Assembly (NCBI GenBank): GCA_947652605.1
Contig: OX393579.1
Coordinates: 47,250,970 to 47,314,969 of the forward strand
Source: Elmis aenea
Taxonomy: Eukaryota; Arthropoda; Insecta; Coleoptera; Elmidae
Length of the DNA stretch: 64,000 bases
Direction of reading: 5' to 3'
Shown here: one piece after another, positions 9,884 through 21,439 of the stretch
Position numbering within the stretch: the stretch's first letter is position 1
Layout of the letters: every line of letters begins with the position of its first letter
Made by a program: the position numbers and the translations under genes
The notes under the pieces: generated by a model
What the model saw: the letters and a program-made list of their open reading frames with translations, nothing else
Told to the model about the DNA's origin: nothing
The model's database searches: none

Positions 9884-11696
9884 CAGGGTTGGCAAAAACC
9901 CGGGTTTAATCAATAAAACCCAGTGGGCTGGGTTTTATTTGGTTTTATTGGGTCGTAAAACCGGGTTTTATTGGGTTTTATTGGTTTTTTAAAGTGATAA
10001 TCGTACAAACTAAATATACTATTATCTATGTAGGGTAACTAGATTGTTTCACCAGAAAGCGGGTAAATAGATGTATTTAATACATTTAAAAAAAAATGAA
10101 TCACACAAAAATGTATTTGTTTGCATTCACTATACATCGCAATGTACTTACAGCTGTCCCACAACGTATGCCTTCGCAAATTTTTGCATAAATTGAATGT
10201 TGCGACCGAAATAAAACGTTTTTAAGGACAATATTTTTTTAAATGTCTAGCTTCATATACAGGGTGTCCAGAATTCGACGCTCGCTATTGAGAACTTTTA
10301 ACTTTTTTTAGATGATTTTTTCTCCGTGGCTATGAGATGTAGCAGAAAAGTTATATTACAAAAGTTGTAAATATTTTTGATCCCAAACATTATTTTGTCG
10401 TTTTGTACGAATCATATTGTGACAACCTTAAAGATTGTTGCCTGTGAAGCTCTACCTGGTATTAACTGTAAACGATTCTAGCAATAAGTAATTTAAAATT
10501 ATATACAAAAGGTGACTTCCACCTGAATTAGGTAAGCCTATTATACTAATATGTGTGAACCTATATGACAGGTTTTGTTTTAAAGTAATTATAATTAGAT
10601 CTGAACATTATTCCGAATGCGATAATAGCATTCATAAAATACTAAATAATGGTGGATTGTATTCGGATGCCTGCAATATTTTACAGATGTTTTCAATCTT
10701 ATCAAAAGCTTTAGATGCATTACAAAATGATAATGTTTTTTTGTCTATTGCCGTTGAAATTTGGTACGGTTTAATAAATAATGAAATACTATCAACGCCA
10801 AAAATCAAACCATTAATTAAAAAACGAATGCAGAGTGCATTAACACCGGCACATTACTTAGCAAATATTATGGACCCAAATTATTTGGGAAAATCACTAA
10901 GCAGCGAAGATGAACTCATTGCAGAAGAATGGCTGATGAAAAAACATCCAAATTTCCTGACTTATTTTTTAGCGTTTAAAATTCAAGATACTGATTACTT
11001 CCCAAAATTTAGTGCTTCAAAATGGTGGAAGATATTAAAAGTTAAAAGTGCAAAAAACACAAAATTGCCCATGGATTTTTGCGATTTTTTTATTTCGCTG
11101 CACAATTGTCCTGCGAGTTCTGCTTCAATTGATCGCATATTTTACACATATGGCCTGAGCTGGAATAAACTAAGAAATTAGGGTTCGAAAAAGCCCTGAA
11201 ATTAGTCCAGATATACAGATACTTAAGGTTAGAACCAGCAGATTGGTAACAATTAATAGTTATAGTTGGTATTATTATAATTATGTTTTACTTTAAATAT
11301 CAAATTTATTAATCTATTTGAACTATAGGTATGTTTAATAAATTATTTGTACATTAGTAGATATTATATAAATAAATAATATAATGTAAGTTACATATAA
11401 CTTTATTTTTTATTATATATAAATTGATCTTTCTTAAATAAATAATTTACTAAAAATTACATAAATATTTATTTTTCACTGTTTCTAATTATATGTATAA
11501 TGAATTACATATATATAAAAGTATAAAATGATTAAATTATGGGTATCTACATTATATGCCAATTTAAAAAAAAATATTTAAATTTAATATAATAAACATA
11601 TAATCTAAAAAAACCCGGGCGGGTTTTCCCTAATTAAACCCACCCAATAAAACCCACCCGGGTTTTATTGGGTTACCCAGTGGGCAGCCAACCCTG
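9884..11696 (+). mobile_element. hAT transposon, degenerate copy
   Basis: The ends are CAGGGTTGGCAAAAACCCGG and ...CAGCCAACCCTG, imperfect hAT-type terminal repeats. The flanks GTATTAAG (9876-9883) and CTATTAAG (11697-11704) are an 8-bp target duplication with one mismatch, the hAT hallmark. Subterminal regions are full of GGGTTTTATTGG motifs in both orientations (9900-9990 and 11610-11680), likely transposase-binding repeats. Between them lies a transposase C-terminal remnant (10555-11249). At about 10258 a TACAGGGTGTCCAGAATTC end marks a further partial insertion. The element is non-autonomous now. Confidence 0.8.
10555..11249 (+). pseudogene. hAT transposase C-terminal part with dimerisation domain
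   Basis: The open frame gives about 208 residues from the second half of a hAT transposase. LANIMDPNYLGKSLSSED marks the helical region and CPASSASIDRIFYTYGLSW is the conserved core of the hATC dimerisation domain. The frame stops after KLRN at 11181, but one base shift restores a typical tail (GFEKALKLVQIYRYLRLE) to a stop at 11249, so there is one small frameshift. The N-terminal BED finger and the catalytic DDE part are missing, and upstream frames contain stops. Full hAT transposases are usually 550-700 residues, so this is clearly a fragment. Confidence 0.85.
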
Positions 11697-11704
11697 CTAT
11701 TAAG

Positions 11705-13930
11705 CGATGAGATAACTTTTTTAGTGCCATCGATAGTTAAATACATAAGGAATGCTGTGGTTTAATTTCCAATTGTTTGCAAACTATCATAACATGTTTT
11801 ATAAGACTGTCATAAAGCAGGCAGACCGTGACCAACCCTTTATCAGCCGTTTGTGAACGTGGAACAATTAGCGGAGATTGTACGGACCTGAATTATTAAG
11901 ATTGTAATAGTCTTAGGTTGTTCCAAATTTAGCGATGCTAGCAACGTGGAAACCAACTTCGTACTATTAACTCCATTATACGTAATCAATTTAGATAGTA
12001 TCTGTCTCCTCAAGCACTAAGTTATCCATAAAACAGCTTTTATTCCGTTAGTTTTTATCGAAGAAATAACAGAGTTTCTTTAATTTATATTCCTTTTCTA
12101 TCATTTTAATCATCAAGTGGAGCTTTTAAGACAAATCAGAGCGAATTTTACCTAAGTCTACAATGAACTTGATAATATTAATTTTCAATAATTAGCGAAT
12201 CAAAGTAAATGAAATATTTTTTTATTTTTTTTAAATTTAGTCATGAGTCCTATTGTTAGGTGTAGGACTTATATTTTATAATGACTAACCAATAGTTTCT
12301 TTATGATCTTATCAACCTAAAATTACATTCGTGGGTCTCATATCAGAGGATCGTATGCGCCAGAAATACAAAAATGGAGATTCATCGCCAAAAATTTGTC
12401 AAACTGAAGAAAAAAATGTGTTAAGTGGTTCCAGTGGCTCATTTTAGTTTTCTTTATACTATCGCTTGTTTACGTGATTTACACCGCGCAGCCATTTCAC
12501 TGCACTATTTCAAAACGTTTTACTCTCTTTAGTCTTTTTCCAGGAGCGATAGGGTTTCAGGATTGGCATGGCGATGTAACCTTTCCTCATGCTTTGCTGC
12601 ATAATTCTCGATTTCTTTGATTAGGTACAGTAGGGACATTTTTTTTAATAAGTTGACTTAAAGGGTATTAATAGTCTTTATCGCACTATTGGCGCACCCT
12701 GTATGTTTTAATGTTACCGTCTAAAGAGTGACGGCTAGTCCATCCGGTCACTAGCAACAGTCGAAATAGAATAATTATTGCAGTCGGTTGTTTTTTCCAT
12801 GGCAACGTTTAGTTTTGTCTTATAGATTTCGCATAAAACTTAACTTTAAAGTCAATGGTTAAGAATCTAGATAGTTTTTATCAAAGCCCATAATACAAAT
12901 GCCATGACTGGAGACATAATTTTCTTTGTCTCAGTAAATAAAACGTTTTCGTTTGTTTCAATATATTTTGATGTTTCAAAATGACTAACTTGGTAAACAT
13001 TTGCTTAGCAAAAATAACAAGGTGGTTTGGGATCCTTGGATAATAGACAAGCTTTGTCGGATGTTCTCTATGTAGGTCAAGACCTTTTCAAACTAACGAA
13101 CTGGGAGGTCAAAAGTTCTGATGTTTTCGCCTATCATCCTTAGAGTTTCTCAGACATTTACAAAAATCTCAATATTAAACGAGATAGGTTAAAAACAATA
13201 TTTTAATTTAAAGGGTGTCTTAAACTAGGAATAAAAATGTTTGTCAATTATTTTCAAACGTATATTAATAATAATTTATTTCATAAGTTGGGGCAGAATT
13301 AGGCTTTGAAAATTTTGCCTAATAAATCACTGACTTATCATTAAACTAATTTATCGTTTTTTGTGTAGTTTAAGAGGACAGTCAATAGGAAATGTGGCTA
13401 AACTCGTAGTCTGGTACAATTTGTTTTGCGTCTTGGCTTCCATTTGTATTGGTTAAGTTTAGTTACTATTTCCATATAATATCCCTTTAAGTGACTTTCT
13501 TTTCCCTCTGGTGATGTTTATTTTATTACGTTGGTAATGAAATTGAGTAAATGTTTGCAGTCGAGTGTGACTAAAGTTATATAATGTTTGATGATTTCAA
13601 CAGCAATAATGAGTTATTATGAACAAAACTATTGCATCCCGCTCAATTTTCTATTATACTGCAAAATCGTGTGCCCTAAACAAGCATAAATAGTTGTTAT
13701 TCTTGTTATTACAATGTATAAAGAGTATCTGGAAGTAATCATCTTCAACAATAAATTTGCATGCAAAACTGAGGTAAAGCACAAAATTGTATATTTTTTT
13801 TATAGCTTGCTTGATAAGTGATTGGTAAATGACGATTTTTCTTGATTTTCTGAGTTATTTATAAAAATAGATTATTTACTTACTCCGTGTCGCCTATATT
13901 AAGGCATTGGGTGGAGTTGAGTTTTTTTCT
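11705..13930. other. Mostly gene-free, with two isolated transposon ends
   Basis: At 12237-12270 the sequence CATGAGTCC...TAGGTGTAGGACT matches the 3'-terminal stem seen at 2310-2345, so a tiny 3' end of the same LINE family (minus strand) is present. At about 12690-12703 GCGCACCCTGTATG is a lone transposon end. No gene is recognised in the remainder. Confidence 0.5.
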
Positions 13931-14640
13931 GTCCAGTGCTTGTTTTACTTTTTCCTTTTTTATTTCATTTCATTTCATTTTTTTTTTTTTTAAACGCTTT
14001 TGGTGTTAACATTGTGTTGTCCATACGTTTTACATGTTTTGTTCTATTTTCCACTTTATGTTAATCCTTTCTCATGTCTTCTTTCATTGCTTGTGTTATT
14101 TCCGATATCCGCTTGTTATCTTTTCTTATTTCTTATTTTTAAATTAATTTTCTCTCATGTCGTCTTTTTTGCCTGGGTCGTTGTCTTAATATTTCTGTTA
14201 TTCTTTACTATCAGTTTTTTGAAGGTTGATATGAAAACAATAAAACATTTTGAAAGCGACGAGTATACGTCGGAAGATTCGAAAAGGAAAAGAGAACAGG
14301 AGTAAAAAGAGTAAGAAGAACTGAAGGAATTGAAACACGAAAACGAATTGCTGAAAAACGAAAACAAAATAATAAAAGAGAAGATGAAATCCTTTGAAGA
14401 TAGAGTTAGAAGATTGGAAAAAGATACAACCAAAAATAATATCGTCGTGACAGGCCTGGAGATAAAAACTGATAACAAAACAGACCTTATATATGAAAAT
14501 TAATACTTTATTGAAAGAGAAACAGGTATAAGAGTTCAGATGAAAAACACCATACAGATAGGAACAAAAGCATGTAAGTTAAAACTAGAAAAACTACTAG
14601 AAAAAGAAAAGGTTACGAAAAAAAGTATAAGTTAAAACAA
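13931..14640 (+). pseudogene. LINE 5' region with ORF1 fragment (coiled coil)
   Basis: From 14230 the plus strand encodes MKTIKHFESDEYTSEDSKR, then a lysine/glutamate-rich coiled coil and KNNIVVTGLEI. That last motif corresponds to the start of the RNA-binding domain in ORF1 of L1-like and related LINEs (compare RNNIVLKGINI in the intact ORF1 at 44013-44822). The frame is broken at 14305 and again near 14500. A pyrimidine-rich stretch at 13930-14220 could be its 5' untranslated region. No ORF2 follows. Confidence 0.6.
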
Positions 14641-14648
14641 CTCCAAGA

Positions 14649-14651
<3 letters not shown>

Positions 14652-14679
<28 letters not shown>
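14652..14679. repeat. (TA)n microsatellite
   Basis: About 14 uninterrupted TA dinucleotides directly after the truncated ORF1 fragment. A similar TA-rich run is found at 21420-21440 after a LINE 3' end. Confidence 0.85.
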
Positions 14680-15075
14680 ACAATAAATCTAATGTACAAT
14701 TTGAACTGTAAAACAATACACGGGTGCAAATAATTTTTATAACACGCCACAAAAATTCTGGAAATATAAAATTAGTTAATAATAATTTAAATTAAATTTT
14801 GATTTACCTAATATAGGTACAATAAAATGTAGCCATAAAACATATTTTTTTGCTATTGCGCGACATAAAAATACAATAAAAATCTAAAAATCGTATGTTG
14901 TACTATTAAAAAGAAAAATTAAATAGTTACAGAACAATGGGTACAAAACATTTTACAACAATTTAATGTCGCGTTTTCACAATTCAATAGGCTTTAATAT
15001 TTACGATTCTATTGTTGAAACACTAATTGGTTAATACCTAAATTAAGTTGGTCATTAAGAATCAAACATAACTAG

Positions 15076-15082
15076 TATAAAA
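15076..15082 (+). promoter_or_regulatory. TATA box of the small secreted-protein gene
   Basis: TATAAAA lies 57 bp before the ATG at 15139, leaving room for a start site about 25-30 bp downstream and a short leader of about 30-40 nt. The spacing is typical of insect genes with a core TATA promoter. Inferred from sequence only. Confidence 0.45.
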
Positions 15083-15138
15083 GCAAGTGTAAAATTGATT
15101 CAAAAATTAAAGTGTGGTATTCGGCACAGTTATACGAA

Positions 15139-15186
15139 ATGATCCAGCTTATATTAATATTTGCCTTGGCAGCAGTGCTTCCAGAG
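15139..15186 (+). CDS. Exon 1 of a putative small secreted protein (signal peptide)
   Basis: ATG in a reasonable context (TACGAAATG) opens 16 codons encoding MIQLILIFALAAVLPE, a compact hydrophobic signal-peptide core. It ends at a consensus donor, GAG|GTAAGAG, in phase 0. The exon is too short to appear as an independent open frame. The next in-phase coding block with a good acceptor is at 17893, and joining the two keeps the frame open to the stop, giving a predicted protein of 102 residues. A TATA box lies 57 bp upstream. The exon order, phases and signal peptide make this the most credible host gene in the window, though no homologue is recognised. Confidence 0.55.
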
Positions 15187-15483
15187 GTAAGAGTTTTTGT
15201 ATATTAAGCCCATACTAATATAAAGCTTTAGGAATTTATAAACGACAAATCTTTTGCAATAAAATTTCAAAGCGTAGCTAAGAGAGTGTTTCTTATTTGA
15301 CGCTTATCTTAAAAAATAAATAATTTTATAAGAAATCATTATTTTCAAAAAAAAAGCAAACCATAACTATCTCCTTAGCTCGTAGGTAACTAGATGAACA
15401 AAAACAAATAATTTTTGCCAACAATCTGAATTTATAAATTTATACATTTATAAATCGCGATCTATCTTTAAAAATCGACCGTA

Positions 15484-16464
15484 CAGGGTAGACCAATTAT
15501 TAATTCCGAATGTTTTACGGGGTATCTCGGTAACCGTAATAGATAGCGAAACTCTGACATCGGCCTTTGGCTTTTTTTATTGAGAAAAGGCCAGCTGTGT
15601 TATCAAATATTTTACATCGTTTTCCAGTTTGGCACTACATGCAAAAAATTAAATGTTATTATTTTTGATAAATTAGTACTTACCTATAACTTCTTTATTT
15701 ATTAAAATAGAATAAAACGTTATGCAGTTTTTCTAAGTAGATTATTATGCTTAATTTAAAAACAAAATTAAAATCATTTCAGTGACTTTGACTTTCGAGA
15801 TAAGAAGTGAACTGACTTTTTTTTTACGGAAACTAGTTGGCTACAACTTTATATGGAAGAGCGTTTTTAAGCTTTTTAAAAATATATAGTTTTATAAATT
15901 ATTTGCAAAAAAATACCCGAGAATGTTTAATTTTGTGTAAATTTGGCCATCAAAGTTTGTCATGATTTTGTAAACCAGTGATGTTTGCAATTAATAAACA
16001 GCTAAACGTCATTTCAAAGTAAACTGTACAGCAGCCGCTACGTTTTTACCACTTACAATGTAATCTTCCAACATATTAAACTTTTTGGAGTGTTCAAATT
16101 TAGCCATGTTTACAATACGACAATAAACAGTTATAAAAGATAAAAGAATACCCGGATTTGCTTTAAGCTTTCAAAATTTACTTGCAAATGACGCTTAATT
16201 GTTTAATAAATGCAATCATCACTTGTTTACGAAATCATGACTAACTTTAATAAAGAAATATTTACAAAATTTGCCTTATATCGGGAATTATTTACAACAA
16301 ATATCTTTTTCTTCTTAATCGGTGCTCTTGTAAACTTCGGTGTCGAAGTATGCAACAAATATATAAAACTATATATTTTTGAAAAGCTAAAAAAAATCCT
16401 TTTTATATAAAATCATTGTCAACTACGGTTTAGCTAACTATTACGGTTACCGAGATACCCTATA
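15484..16464. mobile_element. Inverted-repeat MITE with 'TATCTCGGTAACCG' module
   Basis: The left end is TA-CAGGGTAGACC, followed at 15520-15545 by GGTATCTCGGTAACCGTAAT. The inverted copy ATTACGGTTACCGAGATACC lies at 16440-16460. The outermost bases of the right end are degenerate, so the right boundary is approximate. The middle has no transposase similarity that I can see. The internal module is shared with several other inverted-repeat families here. Confidence 0.55.
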
Positions 16465-17354
16465 CCCAGAACTAGGTATGAATACCGAAAAAGTATTTAA
16501 ATATTAAATACTGAATGTTAGCAAATAATCAACCACTTTTGAATACTGAATACTGAATACTAACTAAAAAAATGCGTTTTAAATGGGTCCTCGTGAAACG
16601 CCCACGACCGACAAAAGCAAACAAACTGTTTTTAAAACGTTTAAACTTGTTCAATATTGAGTTTTTATTTTATGAAATTTTATCCGTTAAATATTAGACT
16701 GCAAGGTGGAAAAAAGTAGACATGATTAGTTCTATTAATAGTATTAATACAAGTATTTAAAGGTAAATTAACTCTTTGTATATCACACTCAACCTTGGAG
16801 TAGGCGCGCACCCTGTTGTAACAAATCTAGTCGCGCGACGTCTTTTAGACATATTGATGTTCAAAGCGATATAAAAAGTAAAAACACAAAAATTATTGAC
16901 ATTCATTTTTAAACAACATAAACTTAAACAATTTGCAATCTTTAAAAAAGTTGATTTATCATTTTTAATCGTAAGTAATGTAGATTTTTTTCATCGCTAT
17001 TAAATAGTGATCCAGAAACACTAAAACAATCGAAAAAAAAGATAATAAGTGAGAAACTAGAAAAATCATATACAAAATGTACACTGGTCCAGCTAGACCA
17101 GTGGTGCACAGCTTAGCACTACCAACATTGCATGTCTAACCCTTGACGCCGCCAATTTTCTTAATTAATTTTTTTGTTTCGAAATACATTAAAACATGTT
17201 CGTGTAGGATATCATGAAATATAAGGTCATACGAGATTTGTTTTTAATGAGAAAAATATATTCTAAAATTGGTCCAGCCAGACCAAGGTGAGCACATAAG
17301 GGTTAATTTTAACGATTTACAATAAATATATACTTATCATCCTATCCTATAACT

Positions 17355-17644
17355 CAGGGGTCGGAACGCGGCGCCCACGAGTGCCATGACGCCCTCGGTG
17401 AGATTTTTATGCGCCCTCACTATATTGCACACATACGGTGTTAGTAAATAAGTTCTATGGTACGCTTATAGGCATTGCTAACAAACAGAAATGTGTAAAT
17501 TTGAACCTTTTGAACCTTATGTAGCCTTATGTAAGGCCACTACCGGAAGTAAAATCTCAATTAATTTTAATTTTTTTTCGGACGCCCCCAATAACGTTTG
17601 AAGTTTTAATGCGCCCCTTTTGCCAAAAAGGTTGCCGACCCTTA
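17355..17644. mobile_element. hAT-type MITE
   Basis: The left end is CAGGGGTCGGAACGCGGCGC and the right end GGTTGCCGACCCTTA, matching the common CAGGGGTCGGCAA hAT termini imperfectly. Subterminal GCGCCC/GGGCGC-type motifs (ATGCGCCCTC, ATGCGCCCCT) occur near both ends. The flanks share CTATA but the 8-bp duplication is not clean. No coding content. Confidence 0.5.
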
Positions 17645-17892
17645 CTATATTTTAATAAGATGAGAGCACTAAAAGTTAGTTTTTATTCAATAATGTGTTT
17701 CAGTTTATTTAAGTTTGTTAAAATGTTTTAGGATTATTTTTCTTATTGTTGTAGTTTAAAAACTATGTTTTTCTATTAACAAAAATATTCTACGTTTGTT
17801 TTTTAAACAACATCAAATAGCTTCATTAGCATGCATTTAAATAACAATTAAAAACGTAACGATTTTCTTTAAATTTTTGCATATTTTTTAAG

Positions 17893-18153
17893 ATTGTTCT
17901 TACCAAAGCTGTGAAGAACGTAGACGATCACGAAGAGCTACCCAGTCAAGAACAGTTAATATCCAAACTTATCGAGCACCTACGTGAGGCAAAAACTGAA
18001 GAAGAAAGAATCCGTCTAGTAAATCTCATTAAACAGCTAAGTAGCAAGGATAAGTACAACAAACTAAAAGAGTATTATGATGTTTTCCCGGCAGTCAAGA
18101 ATCGCTTCTTGTTCTTAATCCCACTAATTAGTTATTTAGCCTCACTAGGTTAA
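17893..18153 (+). CDS. Exon 2 of a putative small secreted protein
   Basis: The acceptor TTTTTTAAG|ATT starts a phase-0 exon of 86 codons ending in TAA (18151-18153). Joined to exon 1, the mature part begins with IVLTKAVKNVDDHEELPSQE, where TKA would be a plausible signal-peptidase site. It continues as a charged amphipathic helix (LISKLIEHLREAKTEEERIR, then VNLIKQLSSKDKYNKLKEYY) and finishes with a hydrophobic tail (FLFLIPLISYLASLG). There are no cysteines, so it is not an odorant-binding or defensin-like protein. An AATAAA signal overlaps the stop codon (18152-18157), implying a very short 3' UTR or use of a later signal. Coding bias is clearly different from the flanks. The family is unknown. 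Confidence 0.6.
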   Translation: MVLTKAVKNVDDHEELPSQEQLISKLIEHLREAKTEEERIRLVNLIKQLSSKDKYNKLKEYYDVFPAVKNRFLFLIPLISYLASLG

Positions 18154-18157
18154 TAAA
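18152..18157 (+). terminator. Polyadenylation signal AATAAA overlapping the stop codon
   Basis: AATAAA begins one base into the TAA stop codon of the small secreted-protein gene. Cleavage 10-30 nt downstream would give one of the shortest possible 3' UTRs. A chance occurrence in AT-rich DNA cannot be excluded. Confidence 0.35.
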
Positions 18158-18159
18158 TT

Positions 18160-19810
18160 TAACCAAAAAGGCAAACCATCTTTGTTCTCTTATAGGATAA
18201 TATCTAACGTAGTGCTTAGTAAATAATTTTAATCAAAAAAGGCAAATTATCGTCGCCCGTTATTGGTCGCTCTTGCTTTGGCGATTTTTTGCCGGTTCGG
18301 TATCTGGTGTGGCAGTCTGGTGCAATCGTAAAACAATTTCCCAGCGCTAACCAATTCCTTTGATGCCATCTCCATGGGAGAACGACACGTTGCACGTAAA
18401 GTCAACATTTCGCGAGTAATGGGCGATGCTTAAGAGTTTGATAATTTGCACAAAAAAAAAAACGCTAGCTTTAATGAGTTTTGGATAAGGTGAATAACAA
18501 AATTAAAATATTGTTGGATAAATCCTAAAAGTGGTGAGTTTGCCAGTTGCTTGTTATATTGTATTAGTAGCTATGGTAAAATGGGGAAATAAAATATGTA
18601 GAGCCGTTCATTTTGACGGTAAAGGGAAAACCTAAAACTAAAAAATATTTAAAAAAATGTATTGTGTGTGTATAAGAAATAAAGGTCATTCAAAACGTAT
18701 CTCGAAATTTATTGATCTTATTATTTCCTTTACTACTATACCAACAGATTTTTGCCCGAACTTGAGCAATAAAAATGGGCATTCACATAAGGCTTCATAT
18801 TGCGATTCAAATTTACTTACTTACAAGGGTTTTTTTGTAATAAAATAAATTTTTACCGAATTGCTCTTAATAATAACAAAAGTGACACGTAGAGTAAATT
18901 AACAAAAAAAAAACGACTTTATAATAAATAAAAGGTGCGCCACGTGAGTGAGGATACTTGTTAGATCTATCAAACGGTAAGACATGCAAATTCAATTAAA
19001 TTACATAACATATTTGTTATTTGAATGAATTCGTACTCACAAAAAGCAGAATTAGCAAAACTTTTAATTACAAATAAATTCCTTGTTGCTGTTTAGAGAA
19101 CACATTTGCCTAGAAAAATTTGTAGAAGCTCCTAGAGAAGAATTACCACGTAAACATTTATTTGTTTAACAGTATTTAGATTTTGACATAAACGACAAAT
19201 ATAATACGACCAATATACGTAACCCTTTTACAATATAATTCTTACAAATTTTTATATCAGGTTGTAACAAGTGCCTTAGCAATGCATTGCCAACGAAGAA
19301 AGTGCCAACGGCGCGAGGCTTGAAGGGCGAAAAAACATGTTAAATGGACTTGCTTAGGGTTGCCAGAAATCCTGAATGTATAAAGAGAACAATTCAAATC
19401 AAAAAAGAGAACACAAACAGAACATTACGGAATTAATTGAAATAAACACATTTATTAAGGAAAAAATTGCACAATTGTAGAAAAAAAATATTATTTTTAT
19501 ATATTATTTCTAAACATACATAAATCAATAATATTATTTTCTCATATACTTATTCATAAATATAATATAAATCACAAAAAAATAGTTCTTTGGTTGAAGA
19601 AATCACGTCCTAATAAACAAACATAGCATAAAGTATTCTTCTACCCAATAAAATCGCTAATTTAGTTTCCTTTCCATATTATTAATATGAAGAGAAAAAT
19701 ATTTATTAATTAAATACATTTATTAGAATTTTCTTTTTTGTTAAATAATTTTTTTTTAAATTATAGATGTTCATACTTTTTTTGAGTTTAAAACTTTCGT
19801 TAAAAATGTT
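18160..19810. other. Gene-free stretch downstream of the small gene
   Basis: A short imperfect duplication (AAAAAGGCAAACCATC near 18165 and AAAAAAGGCAAATTATC near 18235) follows the gene. The GC-richer patch 18250-18430 has no recognised function. The rest is AT-rich with no coding motif. Confidence 0.4.
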
Positions 19811-19813
19811 TAT

Positions 19814-19924
19814 TTATTTGTTACAGGTAGGACAATAGAATTGTTTTTTTTGTGGGTATTTTGCACATTTTTCGTGTGCCCATTTCTCACACTTTTGACA
19901 CTGAACCCATATTCCTGTACTTAG
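19814..19924 (-). pseudogene. PHD-finger-like zinc-binding fragment
   Basis: The minus strand encodes about 36 residues with the pattern W-V-Q-C-x-x-C-x-x-W-A-H-x-x-C, then FYCPTC and a stop. This is the second half of a PHD-type zinc finger (GIWVQCQKCEKWAH at its start). Such fingers occur at the C-terminus of several insect DDE transposases as well as in chromatin proteins. The upstream frame is closed within a few codons, so it is a fragment; origin from a transposon is the likelier reading given the context. Confidence 0.5.
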
Positions 19925-20402
19925 TGACCATAATCATAGTCATTATAAGGCACCTGTATGGTATTCCATATTAGGTATCAATGTCACTTTTCAAAAATCG
20001 GTGTATGTAAAACATGAAAAAAGCCCAATACAAATTTTGGTCTATTTAATTGAAATGTAAAGGCTCATGCTAAATAAAAATGCAATAAAGTATTTTATAT
20101 CATTTACCCTATCATATAAAATTTTGCACTGAAAATTTTAGGATAAAAACTCAGACGCACTTCAAAAATATATTTGAAACTGTTATGTAATCTAGTGAAT
20201 ATTTTTTAACTATTTTACATTTGGGAATGTGTGATCAATGTACAAATAGGTACATATACTTTTTAACAGATATCGCTTATTCATTGTCATAAAACTGATG
20301 TATTCCATAATAAGTAACTATTCCATATTAGGGCACTTTACTCTACTAGTTTGAAAAGCTATAAAATCATCAATTTTAATAAGAAAGATACAACCAAAGC
20401 CA

Positions 20403-20475
20403 GTGGCGTAGCGAGAGTAAACGGCGCTTGGAGTATATTATTTTTTTGCGCCCCCTTTCCTCGGTCGTAATTTTA
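20403..20475. mobile_element. Single end of a hAT-like element (CAGTGGCGTAGC)
   Basis: CAGTGGCGTAGCGAG followed by GCGCCCCCTTTCC resembles the terminal repeat of a widespread hAT MITE type, also represented at 25203-25464. No matching right end is seen nearby, so the copy is broken or its partner has diverged. Confidence 0.4.
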
Positions 20476-20996
20476 TTGTATTTTGTGAGTTTCGAGTAAA
20501 ATAATGTATTATTTTTTATTCAAATACACTGTAATGAAAATGAGAACCAATTTTAAAATCATACTGGCATTTTAGTTTTCTGGCTTTTAATAAGTGAAAT
20601 AACCGCAAAAATATTGCGGTAAGGGTTTGCCATGCTTCTAAAGTTTATATGGTAACTCACCCTGACTTATAATACAGAGAGTTATTACCGCACACCATAT
20701 TGTATGACATAAAATTTTAATTACGATCGTCGTAAAGTTGTTAAAGCCTATACAGCTTGTATTGCAAATGGGAGGGAATTTTTGGTATCTAAAGGGAAAT
20801 TTGATGGAGGTAATTTGAAACCTTGACACAATCCAACCCTTACTTAAAAGCAAATAAAACACACTGGCATTAATTTACGGTCTGTTAAAAAAATATTTTA
20901 CAGAGTAAGCATAAATGGATGGCAAATTTTAACATAGCGTTGCTTCTTCGATAATTCTAGGTGAAAATTCTGACTAGAAGTTAATTAAAATTAGAA

Positions 20997-21415
20997 AATA
21001 TATTTACAAAACAATAAAAGGCCATGGAGATGAAATATTTGCGCAAATTAGCTGGGGTCACCAGAATGGACAAAATAAGGAACACGGAAATAAGAAAACG
21101 ACTGAAGGTCGAACCTATATTAAAAACAATCGAAGACCGACAGCTCACATGGTTTGGACACCTAATCAAGCTAGGAAACGAAAGACCAGCTAGACAAACA
21201 TGGGAAGCAAGAAGACACGAGAAGAGACTCAGAGGAAGACCTAGGAATACGTGGGACGATAGTGTGAAAAAAATACTAACAGAAAGAGGGATGAACATTT
21301 CACATGCAAGGAATATGACAAGAAATAAAAAAGAGTGGAGAAAATTTATCCATGGCAGAAAAGAACGTTAGGTTACGATTTCACACCCTACACCTTCGGG
21401 TAAAAGGGTTAGATT
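20997..21415 (+). pseudogene. LINE 3' end: RT C-terminal domain fragment
   Basis: A 115-codon frame (21024-21371) starts inside the element and encodes the LINE tail: MKYLRKLAGVTRMDKIRN, then DRQLTWFGHLIKLGNERPAR, LRGRPRNTWDDSVKKIL and NKKEWRKF, ending in TAG. These are the conserved blocks after the RT domain (W-x-GHL, RGRPRxTWDxxV). The 3' UTR is short and ends with ACACC-TTC-GGGTAAAAGGGTTA, a compact stem-loop, before TA-rich repeats. The last 350 bp are therefore intact, but everything upstream is missing (5' truncation). Confidence 0.8.
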
Positions 21416-21439
21416 ATAAATATATACATATATATATAT

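Larger units (their letters stand above)
15187..17892 (+). other. 2.7-kb intron carrying two transposon copies
   Basis: It begins GTAAGAG and ends with a pyrimidine-rich tract and TTTTTTAAG. It contains an inverted-repeat element (15484-16464), a short run of AATACTGAATA-type repeats (about 16490-16563) and a hAT-type MITE (17355-17644). The 66-codon frame at 16210-16410 lies in the inverted-repeat element and is not considered a gene. Confidence 0.5.
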
